A stretch of 64,000 nucleotides of DNA from Viscum album (GCA_963277665.1 OY728121.1:1649864062-1649928061), one strand, 5' to 3'; counted from the stretch's first letter, positions 25,555 to 39,063 are shown. Notes: generated by a model from the sequence alone, not told the origin. Numbers and translations are program-made.

Positions 25555-28500
25555 GATACTAAATTCCATGAGATAAATATTAAGGATTGGGTAATGTTTA
25601 CGTTCTAAAGGGATATATTATTCCCCACTAGATTCTAAGAGGAAGTCCTCCAAGTGTCTATAAAGTTCAAAAGTGGTAATATACCACTACCCCTGCTATT
25701 GGGTTCCCTAAGGATATACATCAGGATCATGGTAGATTTATGTACCTCTAGTAGTGGTCTAATAGATTCTTATGATGGTCCATAACCATCACATAAGGAG
25801 ATGATTTTCTTTTCTTTTTGGGGGGGGGGGGGGTGGTGGAGGGGGTTGTTAAACCCAATTAAAAGGATTTATGTATTATAAGATTGATTTGTAGGGAGGG
25901 TATTTCCATTATTCTCCAACTCCCCCATTTGTGATCTAAGGAGGTTTATGATGGGTTTTTATGCCAGTTTGAGGTAATAATTATTTTACCCTCCATTTTC
26001 ACCTCTTCTTCATTTCTATATTTTTTTTGGCACCTACGTTAGGTATTTGACTAGATTTTCCACTAGATTTTATTATAATCTCATTCGAATGAATAGGATC
26101 CATTAACCGTACCATTGGGAACCCTATACCAGTTCACCAAGAATCAAATGGGGTCTTTATTATCCTGTTATGTAATGAATCCTTACATAACCCTTAAGAT
26201 TACATTTTATGTTTTTATACCCAACATACACCTATAAAACCACTTTTATAACTTCCAAAATATAAATAAAACCACCTTATTATAGTCTAAATTCATGGAT
26301 ATAAAATTTAATTAGAATTCAATTTCTAAAAAACATAATTTTTACATCCTTTATGACTTTTAATGATTTGGGTTTTTTGAATCAACCCATTTCATAGATT
26401 ATAATACGAAATAATTATCCTCACACACGTCTATTGTATAAATTCGTCCACCAAAAACTAATTTTCATTGTTTATCCCAGTGTTCCCACTGGATGCAGGA
26501 TTTCACTCACCACAACCAATTTAAAGAAACATTCTACTCTGTTAAAACCACCTATTCCAATCTATTAGTTGTACTAGTCTTTTATTTAAAAACATCTGAA
26601 CTCATCTTTTAGATAACTATAATAGATTGTTCTTGTAAATCCCTAGTTGGTAATTCAATGAATCTTGTTTTTCAAAAATCTTCTGAATACATAAGCTATG
26701 GTTCCATCCAAAAAATACAACCAGAATCATCAATTTTTCAACCACGGGGACATATTGTGATGAAGATGATTATGAAATGAAACTCTCCTGGTTGATGTAT
26801 TTATCACTAGAAGACTGCTCCCTGCTCAAAGCTTCTTGATCATAAAAATTTTCCAGCCACATCGAACATATAATATATCACTCAAGACACATTTAAAAAC
26901 ATTTATTATCAATTTAACAAGACCATAATTTTCTATACATGACTATTGAAATATACCCAAATTAGTCATACAATGGTCATTCATTGAAATTTACATCCAA
27001 TATTTTTTCTATACACAAAATTGTTTAAATAGTTTTATGTACATTCTCAAATATGTCTTATCCTAGAGAAGAAGTTACAATTTTTCCATCCTACATGATT
27101 ATCTATTACAATTAAATTTATTCCAACCACTCATGTTCTATAAACATGTTTCTACAATAGTTCATTATAATACCCCTAAATAGTTTTATATTCGATGAAA
27201 CTAACAGTATCTACCAACCATATATTATCATCTTTATAACACCAATCGACAAAAAAAAAAGATATTCCACAAGGATAAATTCTCATGATACATGATCAAT
27301 AATAATAGTTAATCTCAACCCACACACCCTTTTTTATGTTCCATGATATTAAGGAATTGCAGATATCCCATTCCAATTACTATTGACTATTTGTTACTAA
27401 TATCAACATTTAGCATACATAGGAACATATGATATATCACAAACCACATATCAATCCAAGTAAGTCATCAAGTAATGATCCATAGTTTCTCTCTCCGACT
27501 TCCCATAAAACCCCATATATTCCATATGTATCTCTCTACCAAAATCCTTGAAAATATTTTCTAGCATCCTTAACCACAATTTCTGGTTTATTTCTTTATT
27601 AATCATTTTTATATCGAATTTAATTCATGCTAGAAAGTCTTAACATAAGGATTCCCAATCACCTATAAAAAATTCATTACCATTACTTAACTAATATTTT
27701 AATCCATGAATTGGATATTCTATTCTAATTTTTATAATCTTATAATACTCTAGGGATTTCATAGGATCACTCTAGAATTTATAACGAAATCGATTCTTGT
27801 AACTTCTCCCTCACTTGACTTTAATCTAAAGTCAAGAAGATTTAAAATAGAATCATTTTAATGGAACTCTTTACAAGGAAGTACTTATAAATAATTGATT
27901 TATTATTGTATTCCCTAGATAATCATCCATACATATCTCTTTATAATATGGGATTTCCCACATTCTATTAAAATAAATTGATCCACCCATCATACTTCTA
28001 TGAACTTTGTCTTATACCTTCCCATTGATTTAAATTTCAAAAAAAAAAACAATTGTATCCCATGATATTTCCCATTCCAACCATGGTCACCCACTATGTT
28101 TATACCATTCAAAAATTTATAAGTCTTGTAAATTTCATTACATAAAAATCAAATTTAATAATATTTTATTATAATATAAAATTCAGTTAAGAATACCCAA
28201 ATGGATTTATATTCTCAATCTAATAAAAATGCTTCACATAGCATTCAAAATCCATAAATTTTTTCAATATTAGACACATCTTCCAATCCACATATACCAT
28301 ATAATATCTACCTATCCATATACAATGAGTATCATTGATCAAATCATTTCATGATCTATCCCACTCCATCTCAAAGACCTTTAGCCTTATACAATATTGA
28401 AAACATGATTCTTTTCAACACATCTTTTACAATGCCCAATTATACTTTGAGTTTATCAAAAAATAGTTAGGAAATACCTACTCCAAAACAAATCTTGGAA

Positions 28501-28896
28501 AAAACCAATTATACATGTCATGAATCTTATCCATATATAATTGATCAGTATTCATTAAATCATTCACAACCTTACCCCAAGTTATCCAATATTCCTCACT
28601 CTACCTTATTATGGGTTCCTATCACACAAGGCCTCTAATGATCACATCAACTAACAAACCTAGAATACCATTCATATATCCATAAAAATTACATGCATAT
28701 GGTATTAGTGAAAATTTGGACCCATGATATTGATACTCATAAAAAAATAAGATCCAAGTGTATTTCTACAATTTTAATTCACAATAAAGACATCCAATTA
28801 GACTAATAAAAAATACTAAAAAATATAACTCTTTTAGGTAGGTTTCAGGAGTAGCAGAAGCATGAAATTTTAGGTGACCAAATTTTATTTTTCCCT
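25555..28896. other. Unassigned AT-rich DNA, possibly an old minus-strand repeat
   Basis: No domain could be read with confidence on either strand. It holds a 14-base G tract at about 25819-25832, followed by TGGTGGAGGGGG, and a perfect 9-bp stem with 5-base loop (27814-27822 pairing with 27828-27836). Composition resembles the surrounding dead repeats, but no LTR pair was found. Confidence 0.45.
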
Positions 28897-30792
28897 TGAT
28901 AGATGATCAATCTGAGATCTACACAATATTAAATACTGTGTCACAAAAAATTTAATTAATTATGGAAAATAACATGAATCACTCCAGAACTAGAGAGATA
29001 ATATCATCACATACTATTTATAATTAATTAAATTAAATTAAAATTAAATTTATAGAATTATTTCATCATTGATGGATCTAGAAATAGATCTTTGATTCAC
29101 TATCGTGGCATTATTGGAATCAAGTGTAGATTCACTATAATGGTGATCCACATGTGTTCTACAAATCTCCAGGTGTAGACTAAGGAATCTCAACGTTCTA
29201 GCATGAAAAATCCATGCACTTGCATCATATACATTTGATAAATATGGTAATTTATTCCAAATAATTCTCTTTGAAAAGAGGGATCTCATGGGATTTAGAG
29301 ATTTCTTCAATTCTATCATGCACTACCCAATGAAACGAATTGTTCGTCTAGAGAAAACAACACAAATGCAATTATATATCACCAGGGTTTAATAAAATTA
29401 ATTTCCAAATTTCCCTTAAATATTTATTTAATCCTAGAGAAATCCCCTATATTATAATAATAATATTATTTTTTCTCAAGATGTTCTGGAGATTCAAATT
29501 AAAATAAAATATTATTTAATCAAATAATATTCAATATTTATTATTTTCATAGTAAACTGAAAATCACGGCCCGTCATTGCTCCGTAATATTTTTTAACAT
29601 TGCATAATGTCTATTTATTTATTAAATAAATATAAATATTTTATTCTCCAGTAAATAAAAAATACTATATTCACAAAATAAAAAATAAATATTAGGTAAA
29701 TATTCCACTGACATTTTATTCTTTTGAATAACTAGTGATGAAATAAATGGGATCAAGAAAACAATAATAATTATTAACCTAGATATGGGAAAATTATTTA
29801 TTCAACCTATTAAATAATATATAATAAAATATAATTTAACTGAGATTCTAGATACACTTAGTGTGTGACCCTTTGGCCTCTTTCTCAGTGGGATTGTGCG
29901 AAGTATCCTAATGTACAAGGTTAAAATCTTGAAACACATCAAGGAACCCATATAGAATGATGTTAATTCTAAAACCACATAAAACCACATAAAACCACAT
30001 ATGGATACTTATGATGTCATGTAAACTATTTACCACAATATCTAAAATCACTCAGGTTGGATGTCTGTGCCATCGACCAATGTGCTCATTGTCTCTTTCT
30101 TTGACATTCTAGAAATAGAACTTTCCAATAGAACACCATGACCCTTGATTTATATAGGCTATATCATTTCCAATAAAGGGATTAATATATTAACTTATAT
30201 TAATTAACAAATGGGGTAAATACATTCTTGCATTATTTATTACACCAATATTACTCACAACACACCCAATGTATCATACCTCACCGTTACCATTTGTCAT
30301 CAAAGATGTCATCAACACATCAAAGTACAGAACTCATAATACCCGTTAATAATAATATTAAATTCTAATGAACAATACAAACCTATATTTATATGAACAT
30401 ACAATAGAACATATAAATTTGGTTTTCTTACTGGAAGGACCCATTCTAATAATATCCTAGTAAATATTTCCAAGGTTATACACCATCCGAAGGTTCCTCG
30501 AATAATTATTAGTCTCCACCCCTGATATACTATATCATTTGTGTCCCTCAACAGATATCTTACGGTTATGTAATATATATGTTATAATTGGTTCATTACA
30601 CTTCTATGTTTTCATTAGAGCGTGGATCAACTATGCTATTTTAGTGTGACATCTACTCTATGGATATTATTACATACTATGTTACAGAGAATAAATAACA
30701 TGATGTGATAAGAAGTTTGTTAATGTTTCCAACTATAAATAAAAATTATCATAGGGTACACATATTTTGGGTTTAGGACACCAAATACAATA
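28897..30792 (-). repeat. 3' LTR of the copia element
   Basis: It aligns with 37128-39063; the clearly matching part begins near 28971. The U3 start is at 30792 (reading TATTG on the minus strand). It contains a 28-bp stretch (29845-29872) identical to the other LTR, and three perfect copies of AAAACCACAT at 29971-30000 that the other LTR lacks. Confidence 0.75.
29971..30000. repeat. Three perfect copies of a 10-mer
   Basis: AAAACCACAT is repeated three times without mismatch. The matching place in the other copia LTR (about 38250-38275) has no such repeat, so the expansion came after insertion. Confidence 0.9.
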
Positions 30793-30794
30793 TA

Positions 30795-30801
30795 CTCCCA
30801 C
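30795..30801 (-). promoter_or_regulatory. Polypurine tract of the copia element
   Basis: GTGGGAG on the minus strand, two bases before the 3' LTR, is the typical copia plus-strand primer. Confidence 0.8.
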
Positions 30802-30869
30802 ATAAACTAGAGCCAAATTCTTACAACCTTCAGTCTGCTAGCTTGCACCTGATACTCATGCTTCTGCTG

Positions 30870-31300
30870 AGGTAGGTCTCTAGTCAATGGGTCTTCCATG
30901 CTCTGTTCAGTGTCTCCTATTCTCATTAGAACATCACCCCTTTGATAAAATTCATTAAATATTTTATACTTCAAGAGTATGTTCTTTCTCCTTTAGTGGG
31001 ACCTTAGCTTTTTTTAATGAGCCACCACTGTAATATTATCACAATAAAATGTGATATGATATTTACTTCAAGGAATGACATCAAATTCATCGACAATGTT
31101 CCAAATCCAAACAGTTTCCTTGGCTACATCAAAAGCTATAATATACTTGAATTCTAATATTGAATCAGTGATAACTTGATACTTTGAGCTATTATAGCTC
31201 AAATATCCTCTATTTAGATAGAAAACATATCCTTATTGTGACATCAAGTCATAATGATCTGTTTTAAAACTAGCATCACTATAACCCTTGATGGCCAGTT
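30870..31300 (-). pseudogene. rh: RNase H remnant of the copia element
   Basis: In one frame with few breaks the minus strand reads GYSDASFKTDHYDLMSQ, stop, GYVFYLNRGYLSYNSSK, then VAKETVWIWNIVDEF. These match the copia RNase H motifs GYxDASFQxD (catalytic D kept), SGYVFxLNGGAVSWKSSK and AAKEAVWIxxFxxEL. Stops and a degraded end make it inactive. Confidence 0.85.
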
Positions 31301-32400
31301 TCTCAAATCCTCCACACACCAGAAACATATCCTTAGATCTTCTCATATACTCAAGGATGACCATAACAGTATTCCAGTTCTATCATCCTTGATCTTATTG
31401 ATATCCACATACTATGATCAATGGATAAAAAACATCGATTCCAATACATATCATGGAATTAATGATTGATCCTATCATCGAATCGCATGTGATATTACTC
31501 ATTCTATCTGTCACATAATGTGTCTGAAGATACATTTTCATTGAATGATGTAAACTATGGGACACTAGAACTAATCCCTTATATTATTGATCTATACTAA
31601 ACCCCATTATTATTTGGTCAACATACCTTCTTTGGCAAAGTCTATGTAGCCTCTTGGTACATACATGAATTATTATGATCCCAAGAATATAGGATGCTTC
31701 ACCTAAGCCCATCACGAAGAAAAAATTGTATAAATTATCATTAAACTACTATAATTATGGTATGTTGTTTCCATTAAGTAATATGTTATAAATATATAAT
31801 GATATGATAAGGACATAATTCCAAGTAATCATGTTGTAAACACAAGGATCACATTAATTCTAAATGAGAGAAAATTATTTTATGTATTCATGGAATAAAA
31901 TTTTCCATAACCTAGATGCTTGGTTCAATCCTTAAGTGTATATCTATATCTTAAAAATCCTTCTGGAATAACCCGGAGCCACAAACACTTATGGTTTCAT
32001 CATATAGACATATTCTTGAAGGTTCCCATTATGGAATGTAGTTTTGAAATCCATTTTCTAAATATCTTATTCATGGTAAGTTGCTTATGGAAAGTAATAT
32101 TCAGATGGAGAAAGAAATATAAACAAGTTAAATGGTTTTATCATAGTCATGTCCTTAATGTTGTTTAAACCCTTCAGCCATTAGCATTGATTTATAAGTA
32201 TTTACATTACCTTCCATATACATTTTCATATTGAATACCCATTTGCATTCAAAATCCTTTACATCAATTGGGACATAGACCAGAACCCCTACATGGTTAT
32301 GATACATGGAATCCATTTCCAAATTCATGGGTTCATTCAAAATTGCATCTTCTAAGATATCTAATGCCTCCTTATAGGAGAGATGTTTATCATTATCAAC
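31300..32400 (-). pseudogene. rt: Reverse transcriptase remnant of the copia element
   Basis: At 32155-32340 the minus strand reads MNEPMNLEMDSMYHNHVG and CKWVFNMKMYMEGNVNTYKS, the start of the copia RT domain (EMxSMYxNxVW, CKWVFKxKxDxDGxVxTYKA). Lower down are GLGEASYILGI, CQRRYVDQIIMGFSIDQ, MSNITCDSMIGS and ILEYMRRSKDMFLVCGGFEK, matching the thumb and connection of Tork/Angela elements. The catalytic YVDD box, expected near 31800, is destroyed (about YIFI). Confidence 0.85.
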
Positions 32401-32799
32401 CAGTTATGATTAACCTTCTATGGTGACTAGAAAACCATATATTTGTGGTTATATTAGCTATTATATGCTACTACATAGTCCTTTTTTTTTCAGGAAGTAC
32501 TTTTTCCATGGGGGAATACAGAATCTATTCCCATAACAACTCTTCTATATCACGAGAATCACCTTCATCAAAGTCAATCTTTCTACCACTATCCCTTTTA
32601 AGAATGTGCTCCATTTCAAGAATTATGGGTTGTTTGGAAACAATAACATTCTTATCTAATGTTTTCTGTTGGTAGTATTATTTTTTCCTTAGGATACCCT
32701 CCAAAGATACACTTTGTGCCTTCTGGTTCTAGTTTTCTTCTAGAGTAGGCCTTAACAGACACATAGAAAATCCATACATGTGTATATGAAGAAAATGGT

Positions 32800-33430
32800 T
32801 TCTTTGAACTGTCTAACATGAAGAGAATCCCATTTTATTCTTTATTTGCTATATAGTTTAATGTGTATGTTGTATTCTGTAGTGAATATTCCCTAACAGA
32901 TAATGGAACATATTCAGGACTCATCGTCATCCTTACCATGTGTAACAATGTATGGTTCCTCCATTCACTAACACCATTCCACTGTGGTGTATAAGGTGGG
33001 GTGATTTGAGATAGAATCCCAAAATCCAATAATTTTTTATAAAATATTGTTTAAGTTCTTAAACAACTTAACATGATCAAATATTCTCTAACTTCTTTCC
33101 ATGGTGATTATCTACTTCATTCTTGAATTCCTCAAATTTATAAACGTACTGAGATGTCTACCTCATCATGTAGATATAACCAAATCTACCCATGTCATTA
33201 GTTGAAGTTTTGAAATATGAATATCCACCTCTAGATTATATAGGAAATGGTTCACAAACATAAGTGTGTTCTAATACTATATGCTCTATGGACCTTTCAC
33301 CCTGTCTAACAAAAGGCAGTTTCATCATTTTTCATTGTAAACATGAATTCCATTTTTCATGTGGTTTGAGATCAGAAGAGTCTATATAAACATGTTGATA
33401 GAGCATTCCCAAATTATTATCATTTAGATG
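32800..33430 (-). pseudogene. int: Integrase remnant of the copia element
   Basis: Reading down from 33425: LGHLNDNNLGMLYQHVY (the preceding zinc-type domain), KMMKLPFVRQGERSIEH (GKMTKAPFTGQGERA), RGGYSYFKTSTNDMGRFGY (core strand with first catalytic D), then an open 64-codon piece at 32835-33029 with TPPYTPQWNGVSEWRN, HTLLHMVRM and PLSVREYSL, matching TPQxNGVSERRNRTLLDMVRSMMS. Breaks lie around 33050-33100. Confidence 0.85.
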
Positions 33431-33559
33431 ACCAAGATAGGGATTCCATATGTAGTTTTTAAATGATTCTTGTGAATATTTTTTCTACCAATTGAAAAAT
33501 CTTTGTTTTCATAATTTATTTCATAAATACCATTATTTAAATATTAAATACCATAACAT

Positions 33560-33870
33560 ATGTTTACGATAAAAAGAAACAACATTTAATCCTTATTTGA
33601 AAAAAATTCCATATGAATATATGAATGATAAAAAAAATTTGTTCTTCATAACTATAGGTACATAAAAACAATATATTAAAACCAAAATCATTCATGTTGG
33701 AAATGAAAGCTGGTAGTCACCAATTGCTAGGGTAGCAATCCTCACACCATTAGTAGTTCTAAAATCCCCCTCTACTCTAGAAATATTTTAGAATCAACTT
33801 TGTTCCAACGTGTGGATATATATTTGACCACCACAATCAATAAAAAATACCCAATGTGTAGATATGGAAA
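33560..33870 (-). pseudogene. pr: Aspartic protease remnant of the copia element
   Basis: FIDCGGQIYIHTLEQS lies where copia proteases read LDTGCGSHIC, followed by EGDFRTTNGVRIATLAIGDY (VDLRxGNGAxVAALAVGTY) and LSFPT. The active-site triad is altered to D-C-G. Confidence 0.7.
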
Positions 33871-33979
33871 GATTACATTCTATAACAAATGGACAATTAG
33901 CTTCCCTTTGATTCAAGGTGCACTGGCTCTTCTAATGGACTGAATTTCCACTTGAAAAAAATATTACCTCATTTTTTGT

Positions 33980-34850
33980 TCCCTATCTTTAGATATTCCT
34001 CTTCTTTAGGATAGTGACGGAGATCCATAGATTATTTGTAGGTCTTGGGCCCCTTTTCATTATTCTTCATTTATTATTCACTATAAAGACCAAAATTTTA
34101 CCATGCCCATTCCCTTATCAACTATTCAATTAAAATTTAGTAAATATAAGAGAATCTTCTCATTATTTCTCATACTTCAATTTACTATTAAATTAGAGAA
34201 GATATTTTCATGTGATGAAAGTATGAGATCTGTGTGAAACTCATCTAGTAATTTAATCCCTATGACGTCTAATCATTCAATGTGGATAACTATCATGACT
34301 ATATGTTGCCTAACTAGTGTATACTCCCAATTTTATGTTGTACACAAAGAATTGGGGATATCATACATCTCATATATCTCTTTATCCTATTAGAGATCCT
34401 GAAGGTGATATATCATACTATATGCATCCCTGTCCTCATGTTGCTTCAAAAGGTCATTGAACATGGATGATTTCAAGAAGCATTGAATATTTGTATAATC
34501 ATTTATATGTTTTTCATTGGGAGATATCCCTCTATTAATTTCATGATTACTAGGAACAATAGGAAATTGTTCTTCCATCACATAAAATTTCATTTCATGG
34601 AGATGAATATCACATAATCAATTTTTCAACTCTTTGAAATTTGTGCTACTGATAATTTTATCCTTCTCATATATGGATCACACTGATATGCTTGATGAAA
34701 TTTACATGCTATTTCTATAAATAAGATGAGAAGAATTTTAGTACATTATGTGATAAAATTTAGGCAAATAAATAAATATAAAATTTATTACACTACCATT
34801 ATTTTATCAAAAGAAATTATCCCTCACAATTAGATTCAGAATATCTTATT
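33980..34850 (-). pseudogene. gag: gag remnant of the copia element
   Basis: The open piece 34390-34593 reads QCFLKSSMFNDLLKQHEDRD then AYSMIYHLQDL, matching the copia gag core (CxMLASMSxELQxQHExxDAxxMIxHLKE). Toward the protease a worn knuckle region is expected near 33990-34040. The amino end could not be placed. Confidence 0.7.
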
Positions 34851-37105
34851 GCTTGGATATTCTAGTGGAAATTTTCCATATTCCCCTTATCATTAAACTA
34901 AATTTGTTTTTTCAAGAAACTTTAATGATTTTAGCTAGGAATTCAAAATTTCAATTGAAGTAGCTCACATTTCCTTGATCCATTTAGTGTACACCCCAAT
35001 CCTAAAATCCGTAAGTTGGATTTCCTCAAACAATACCAATCATTAACACAAATTCACTATTTGGGAGTAAAAACATGATGTGGACTACATTATGTGAACC
35101 TAGAACATCAATTTTGAATTCCCAAACAATCAAGATCACACAACTTTGGATTGTCAATCATTTTGAACAATGTTTCATTTTTAACTGAAGTATAGAAGGC
35201 TATGACGACATAATATATAGTTGAGGGATTTTATCCTATAGGAGTAAATAGGAAATTGGTATCTTTATTAAATGATTTTTAATATTTATCATATTTACTT
35301 AAGAGTTTAACCATTTAATATATAATATTTAGGTATAAAACATTTTTTTATTTCTATCTTGCATGCTCATTAATTTCATTAATTTATGTGATCTCGAAAA
35401 ACATCAAAAAACTCCTTAAAACTAGTATAAATAATATAATAAAGTAGTATGATAATGATATTTTACTAATTTTTCAATTTTCTAGTGTTTAATAAAATAA
35501 CCATTGAAATTGTTGAAATACAGCTTTACCCTATTATGATTTTTGTTACAAATTTCCCCCTATCCACCATTGTATCTCTCCAAGGTTGGATTCACCTCAG
35601 CCCCCAACTTGAATCGACTCCACTAGCTTGGGAGATACATACATTATATATGATTTTACTCACACACAGGTGAAGGGAACATGTTTACATAAATAAAACT
35701 ATGGGCACACAATTACAACATAACAAGAGGAGTGGAGGCTCTCTGACCAACAATTAAATCAATAATAAATTAAAAGGAAATAAATCTCATATAGAGGTCT
35801 GGTCTTTTCCCATGATCATCCACATGCATGAAATGAATTACAAATTTAATAAAAAAATAATTCAATTCGTATTAATTATTATTTAAGATAAATCTCACTT
35901 GAATCAATTAATAATCACAAATAATTAATAAATTTTTATCTTAATTCTAATACGAATGTCATTGGCATTCTAATCCATTATAATTTGAAAAAACTAAATA
36001 AATTAATTTAAAATTAATTATCTACAGAAATTTAACTGTGAGGTAATATGTTGATTACCTATCCGAATCTACCAAACATGTATTATACTCATATAATTTT
36101 TATTTTTTGAAATATTGTGCACACAAATTATAACATACTTTCATGACTTGTAATAAAATTTTTTTGATTACATGAATTACATGATATTTTTTTATCATGT
36201 CATTATTTAATGAACATATAGTAAAAGAAGTAAAATGGCTCATAATTGATATGATGATCCAATAATTATTCAGTTGTTAATTAATCAATTTTTATATATA
36301 AATAAATATCACATCCCATAACATTAAGGGTCATATCAACTTAATGACAATACACAAGAACATGTCTCAAGGTGTAAATAATATAATAAATATTTTTTAA
36401 ATCTACATACTTTGGTATAAGTAGATGATGATTTATTCCAAGCTACATGATGTGTACATATCTCACCATCTACTTGAGGTACACTCCTAGGGATTCATCT
36501 TTTAAATTCTACAAAAAAAAAATAGAGTACATTGAGTGTCCTATGGGTTACATGCCACATGGTCTCCCAATTACACGGTCACCTGTCAGCAGGCTCTGTA
36601 TGGTAATACACAACCAATATGTTAATCAAAATAGACTAAAAAAAATGTATGTTGGTTATACTCCATGTACTCTTGTGGACCGTGTGCCACCCTAGCATAG
36701 TCAACACATCGTGTAAGGTATTTAATGGATTGTCTGTAATCTATTCACACAATATGAATTAATTTTTGAAGTAATTCCAAATGAAGTGAACACAAGTTCA
36801 TGATGTTTAATTCCAATTACATGATGGGTACTCCTATATTATCCTACCAGAATCCTTGGCACCTCTTGATGTGATCTTTGGTTTTATTACATTCATTAAA
36901 TAAATTGTATCAATTAGTTATTTTACAAACAAATTAGGAAAGAGTAGATCTCGCGATTCAGATTAAATTAATAATTAAACTTTAATTGAAAAACCTAATT
37001 AAAATTCCTAAATAAAAAATGATATTTAAATAATTATAAATAATTATGTATCCCCTTTGAACAAACTTTTAGGTTTTGGGAATAGTGTAATCATGCGATT
37101 AGTAG
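34850..37105. other. Long copia leader with possible foreign fragment
   Basis: Between gag and primer site lie more than 2 kb with no gag-pol wording, which is long for such an element. The part 36440-36720 carries ACAC/GTGT boxes (such as AACACATCGTGT at about 36703 and GACCGTGTGCC near 36679) like those of the chromoviruses. The part 35860-36060, read on the minus strand, weakly resembles the chromovirus B LTR around GTGAGATTTAT. An antisense chromovirus fragment inserted here is possible but not proven. Confidence 0.35.
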
Positions 37106-37107
37106 TG

Positions 37108-37127
37108 CCCAAAATTGATATTTGTCA
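37108..37127 (-). promoter_or_regulatory. Possible primer binding site of the copia element
   Basis: On the minus strand AAATATCAATTTTGGG follows the proposed LTR end and loosely fits TGGTATCAGAGCTTGG. Only the TATCA core is solid, so this helps place the boundary but is weak. Confidence 0.35.
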
Positions 37128-39063
37128 TGTTCAAGGATCAATCAGGGATAAAAATGCTAGAAAATGGCATATTCAGTAAAATTGAAACAAAGAAGACAGA
37201 AAACTTGAATCACACTGGATCCAGTGAGAGAGGATCTTCAAAAATTCATTATAATTAATTTAATTAATTTATAATAACCATGGTGGAAATATTTATTTGT
37301 TGATGTATATGAAAAAGGATCTATGATGCACCTTTGTTGTGTTTTAGTAATAAAGTGCATATTTCCTCTAGCAGTGATCCAAATGTGTTCCATGAATCAC
37401 AAGACATCACCGAATGAATATCCAAGTGATAGAATGGGATATAATTGTACTAACATCATATTCCATTGATTAGTAGGATAATTTCTCCCAAATAATTCTC
37501 TTTTATCTAGTGGAGTAATATATCACTCCATTCATGGATGTGAGCTTAGAGATGAGAGATATAAATGGACTGTGAGAATTCTTCAATTCTGTTATTCAAA
37601 ATCTAAACAAATGAATTGACTGTCCTGAGAAAATAATACAGATGGGTTTATATATTGTTAGGGTTAAAATAAAATAATGTCGAAAGTTCCATTATTTATT
37701 TATTTAATCCTATAAAAACCCCATGTTAAATAATATTATTAAAATTATTATTTCTCGACTTTCTCTTAACTTGGGAATTAAAGTTAAACATTAACTAATC
37801 AAATAATATTTAAAATTTATTATTTTATCACAGGAAGAAAATCATGGTATTACTTTCCTCCATAAAATTTATCAGACCTTGAATAATTTATATTAATTTA
37901 TTAAATAAAAAACTCTTCATTTTTCTCTAATAAATAAACAAATATTATATTCACTAAATAGATAATAAATATTTAATAAATATACTGATTACAATATATT
38001 ATCTATAATAAGTGGTGAAAGAATAAATGAAATCAAGAAAACATGAATAATTATTAAACTACATGTAGGAATAATATTTACTCTGCCTATTAGATAATAA
38101 ATAATAATATATTATTTAACTGATATTCTAGATACACTTAGTGTGTGACCCTATTGGCCCCTTTTTGAGTGACATTATGTGAGGTAGCCTAAATTCCATG
38201 GTTAGAATATTGAAACACACCAAGGAAACAATAAAGAAAAATTTTAATTCTACAACAACCTAATACTCCATAGGGATGCTTATTGTGTAACGTAATCCCT
38301 ATAACACAACATCTCAAATCAAGAAGGTTGCATGTCGCTTACATCAACCTATGTGTTCGATGTCTCTTTCACTGACATTCCAAAAATATAACTTGCCTAT
38401 AAAACACCATTTTCTTGGATTTATTTAGGATATATCATTGCCATCAAAGGGTATATGATATTTACTTCCATTACATAACATAAGGATTAAATCAGTTTCC
38501 CCATTATTCATCAATGCAATATTACTCGTGAGGCACCCATCACATCATTCCTCTCCAAGAACATCTATCATAATAGCACTCATCGTATATTTGAGGTACA
38601 AAACTCATAATACTCATTAATAATAATAATAAATTATAAGGACCGATAAACATTTCTTCACATAGGAACATCCAATGACACATATAAATGTGGATTTTGT
38701 ACTGGCAGGTCCCATTCTCATAATAATTTTCATGATATTACCAAGGGTGTACACCATGACATTGATCCACAATGTCCTATTAGTCTCATCCTATGATAGA
38801 CTATATCATTTGTGTCTCTCAGATGATAGCATCTAGCTATGGAAAATATATTTAAGAATAGTGTCAAAACAGTTATTGGTTCTTCTCATAGTTTGGAACT
38901 GCTATGAGATTTTAGTGCAACAACTTCTCAAGGGACATTATCAAATACTATGTTACATAGAAGAAAACATATTATGTGATTAGAATTTTATTAATATTCA
39001 TGAATATGAATAAAAGTTATCATAAACTACACAAAATTTGGTTTTAGGTCACCAACTCCAACA
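37128..39063 (-). repeat. 5' LTR of the copia element
   Basis: The minus-strand start is TGTTGGAGTTGGTGACC at 39063, the canonical copia TGTTGG. It aligns with 28897-30792, including the identical 28 bp at 38125-38152. Identity elsewhere looks near three-quarters by eye. Confidence 0.78.

Larger units (their letters stand above)
28897..39063 (-). mobile_element. Dead Ty1/copia element of Tork/Angela type, minus strand
   Basis: Two direct repeats (about 28897-30792 and about 37128-39063) flank coding remnants on the minus strand in copia order: gag, protease, integrase, RT, RNase H. On that strand the 5' LTR begins TGTTGGAGTTGG and the 3' LTR TATTGTATTTGG, preceded by the tract GTGGGAG, the usual copia tract-to-LTR junction. 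RT and RNase H wording closely follows Tork/Angela elements. The outer limits on the low-coordinate side of each LTR are less sure, and no target duplication was found. Confidence 0.85.
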
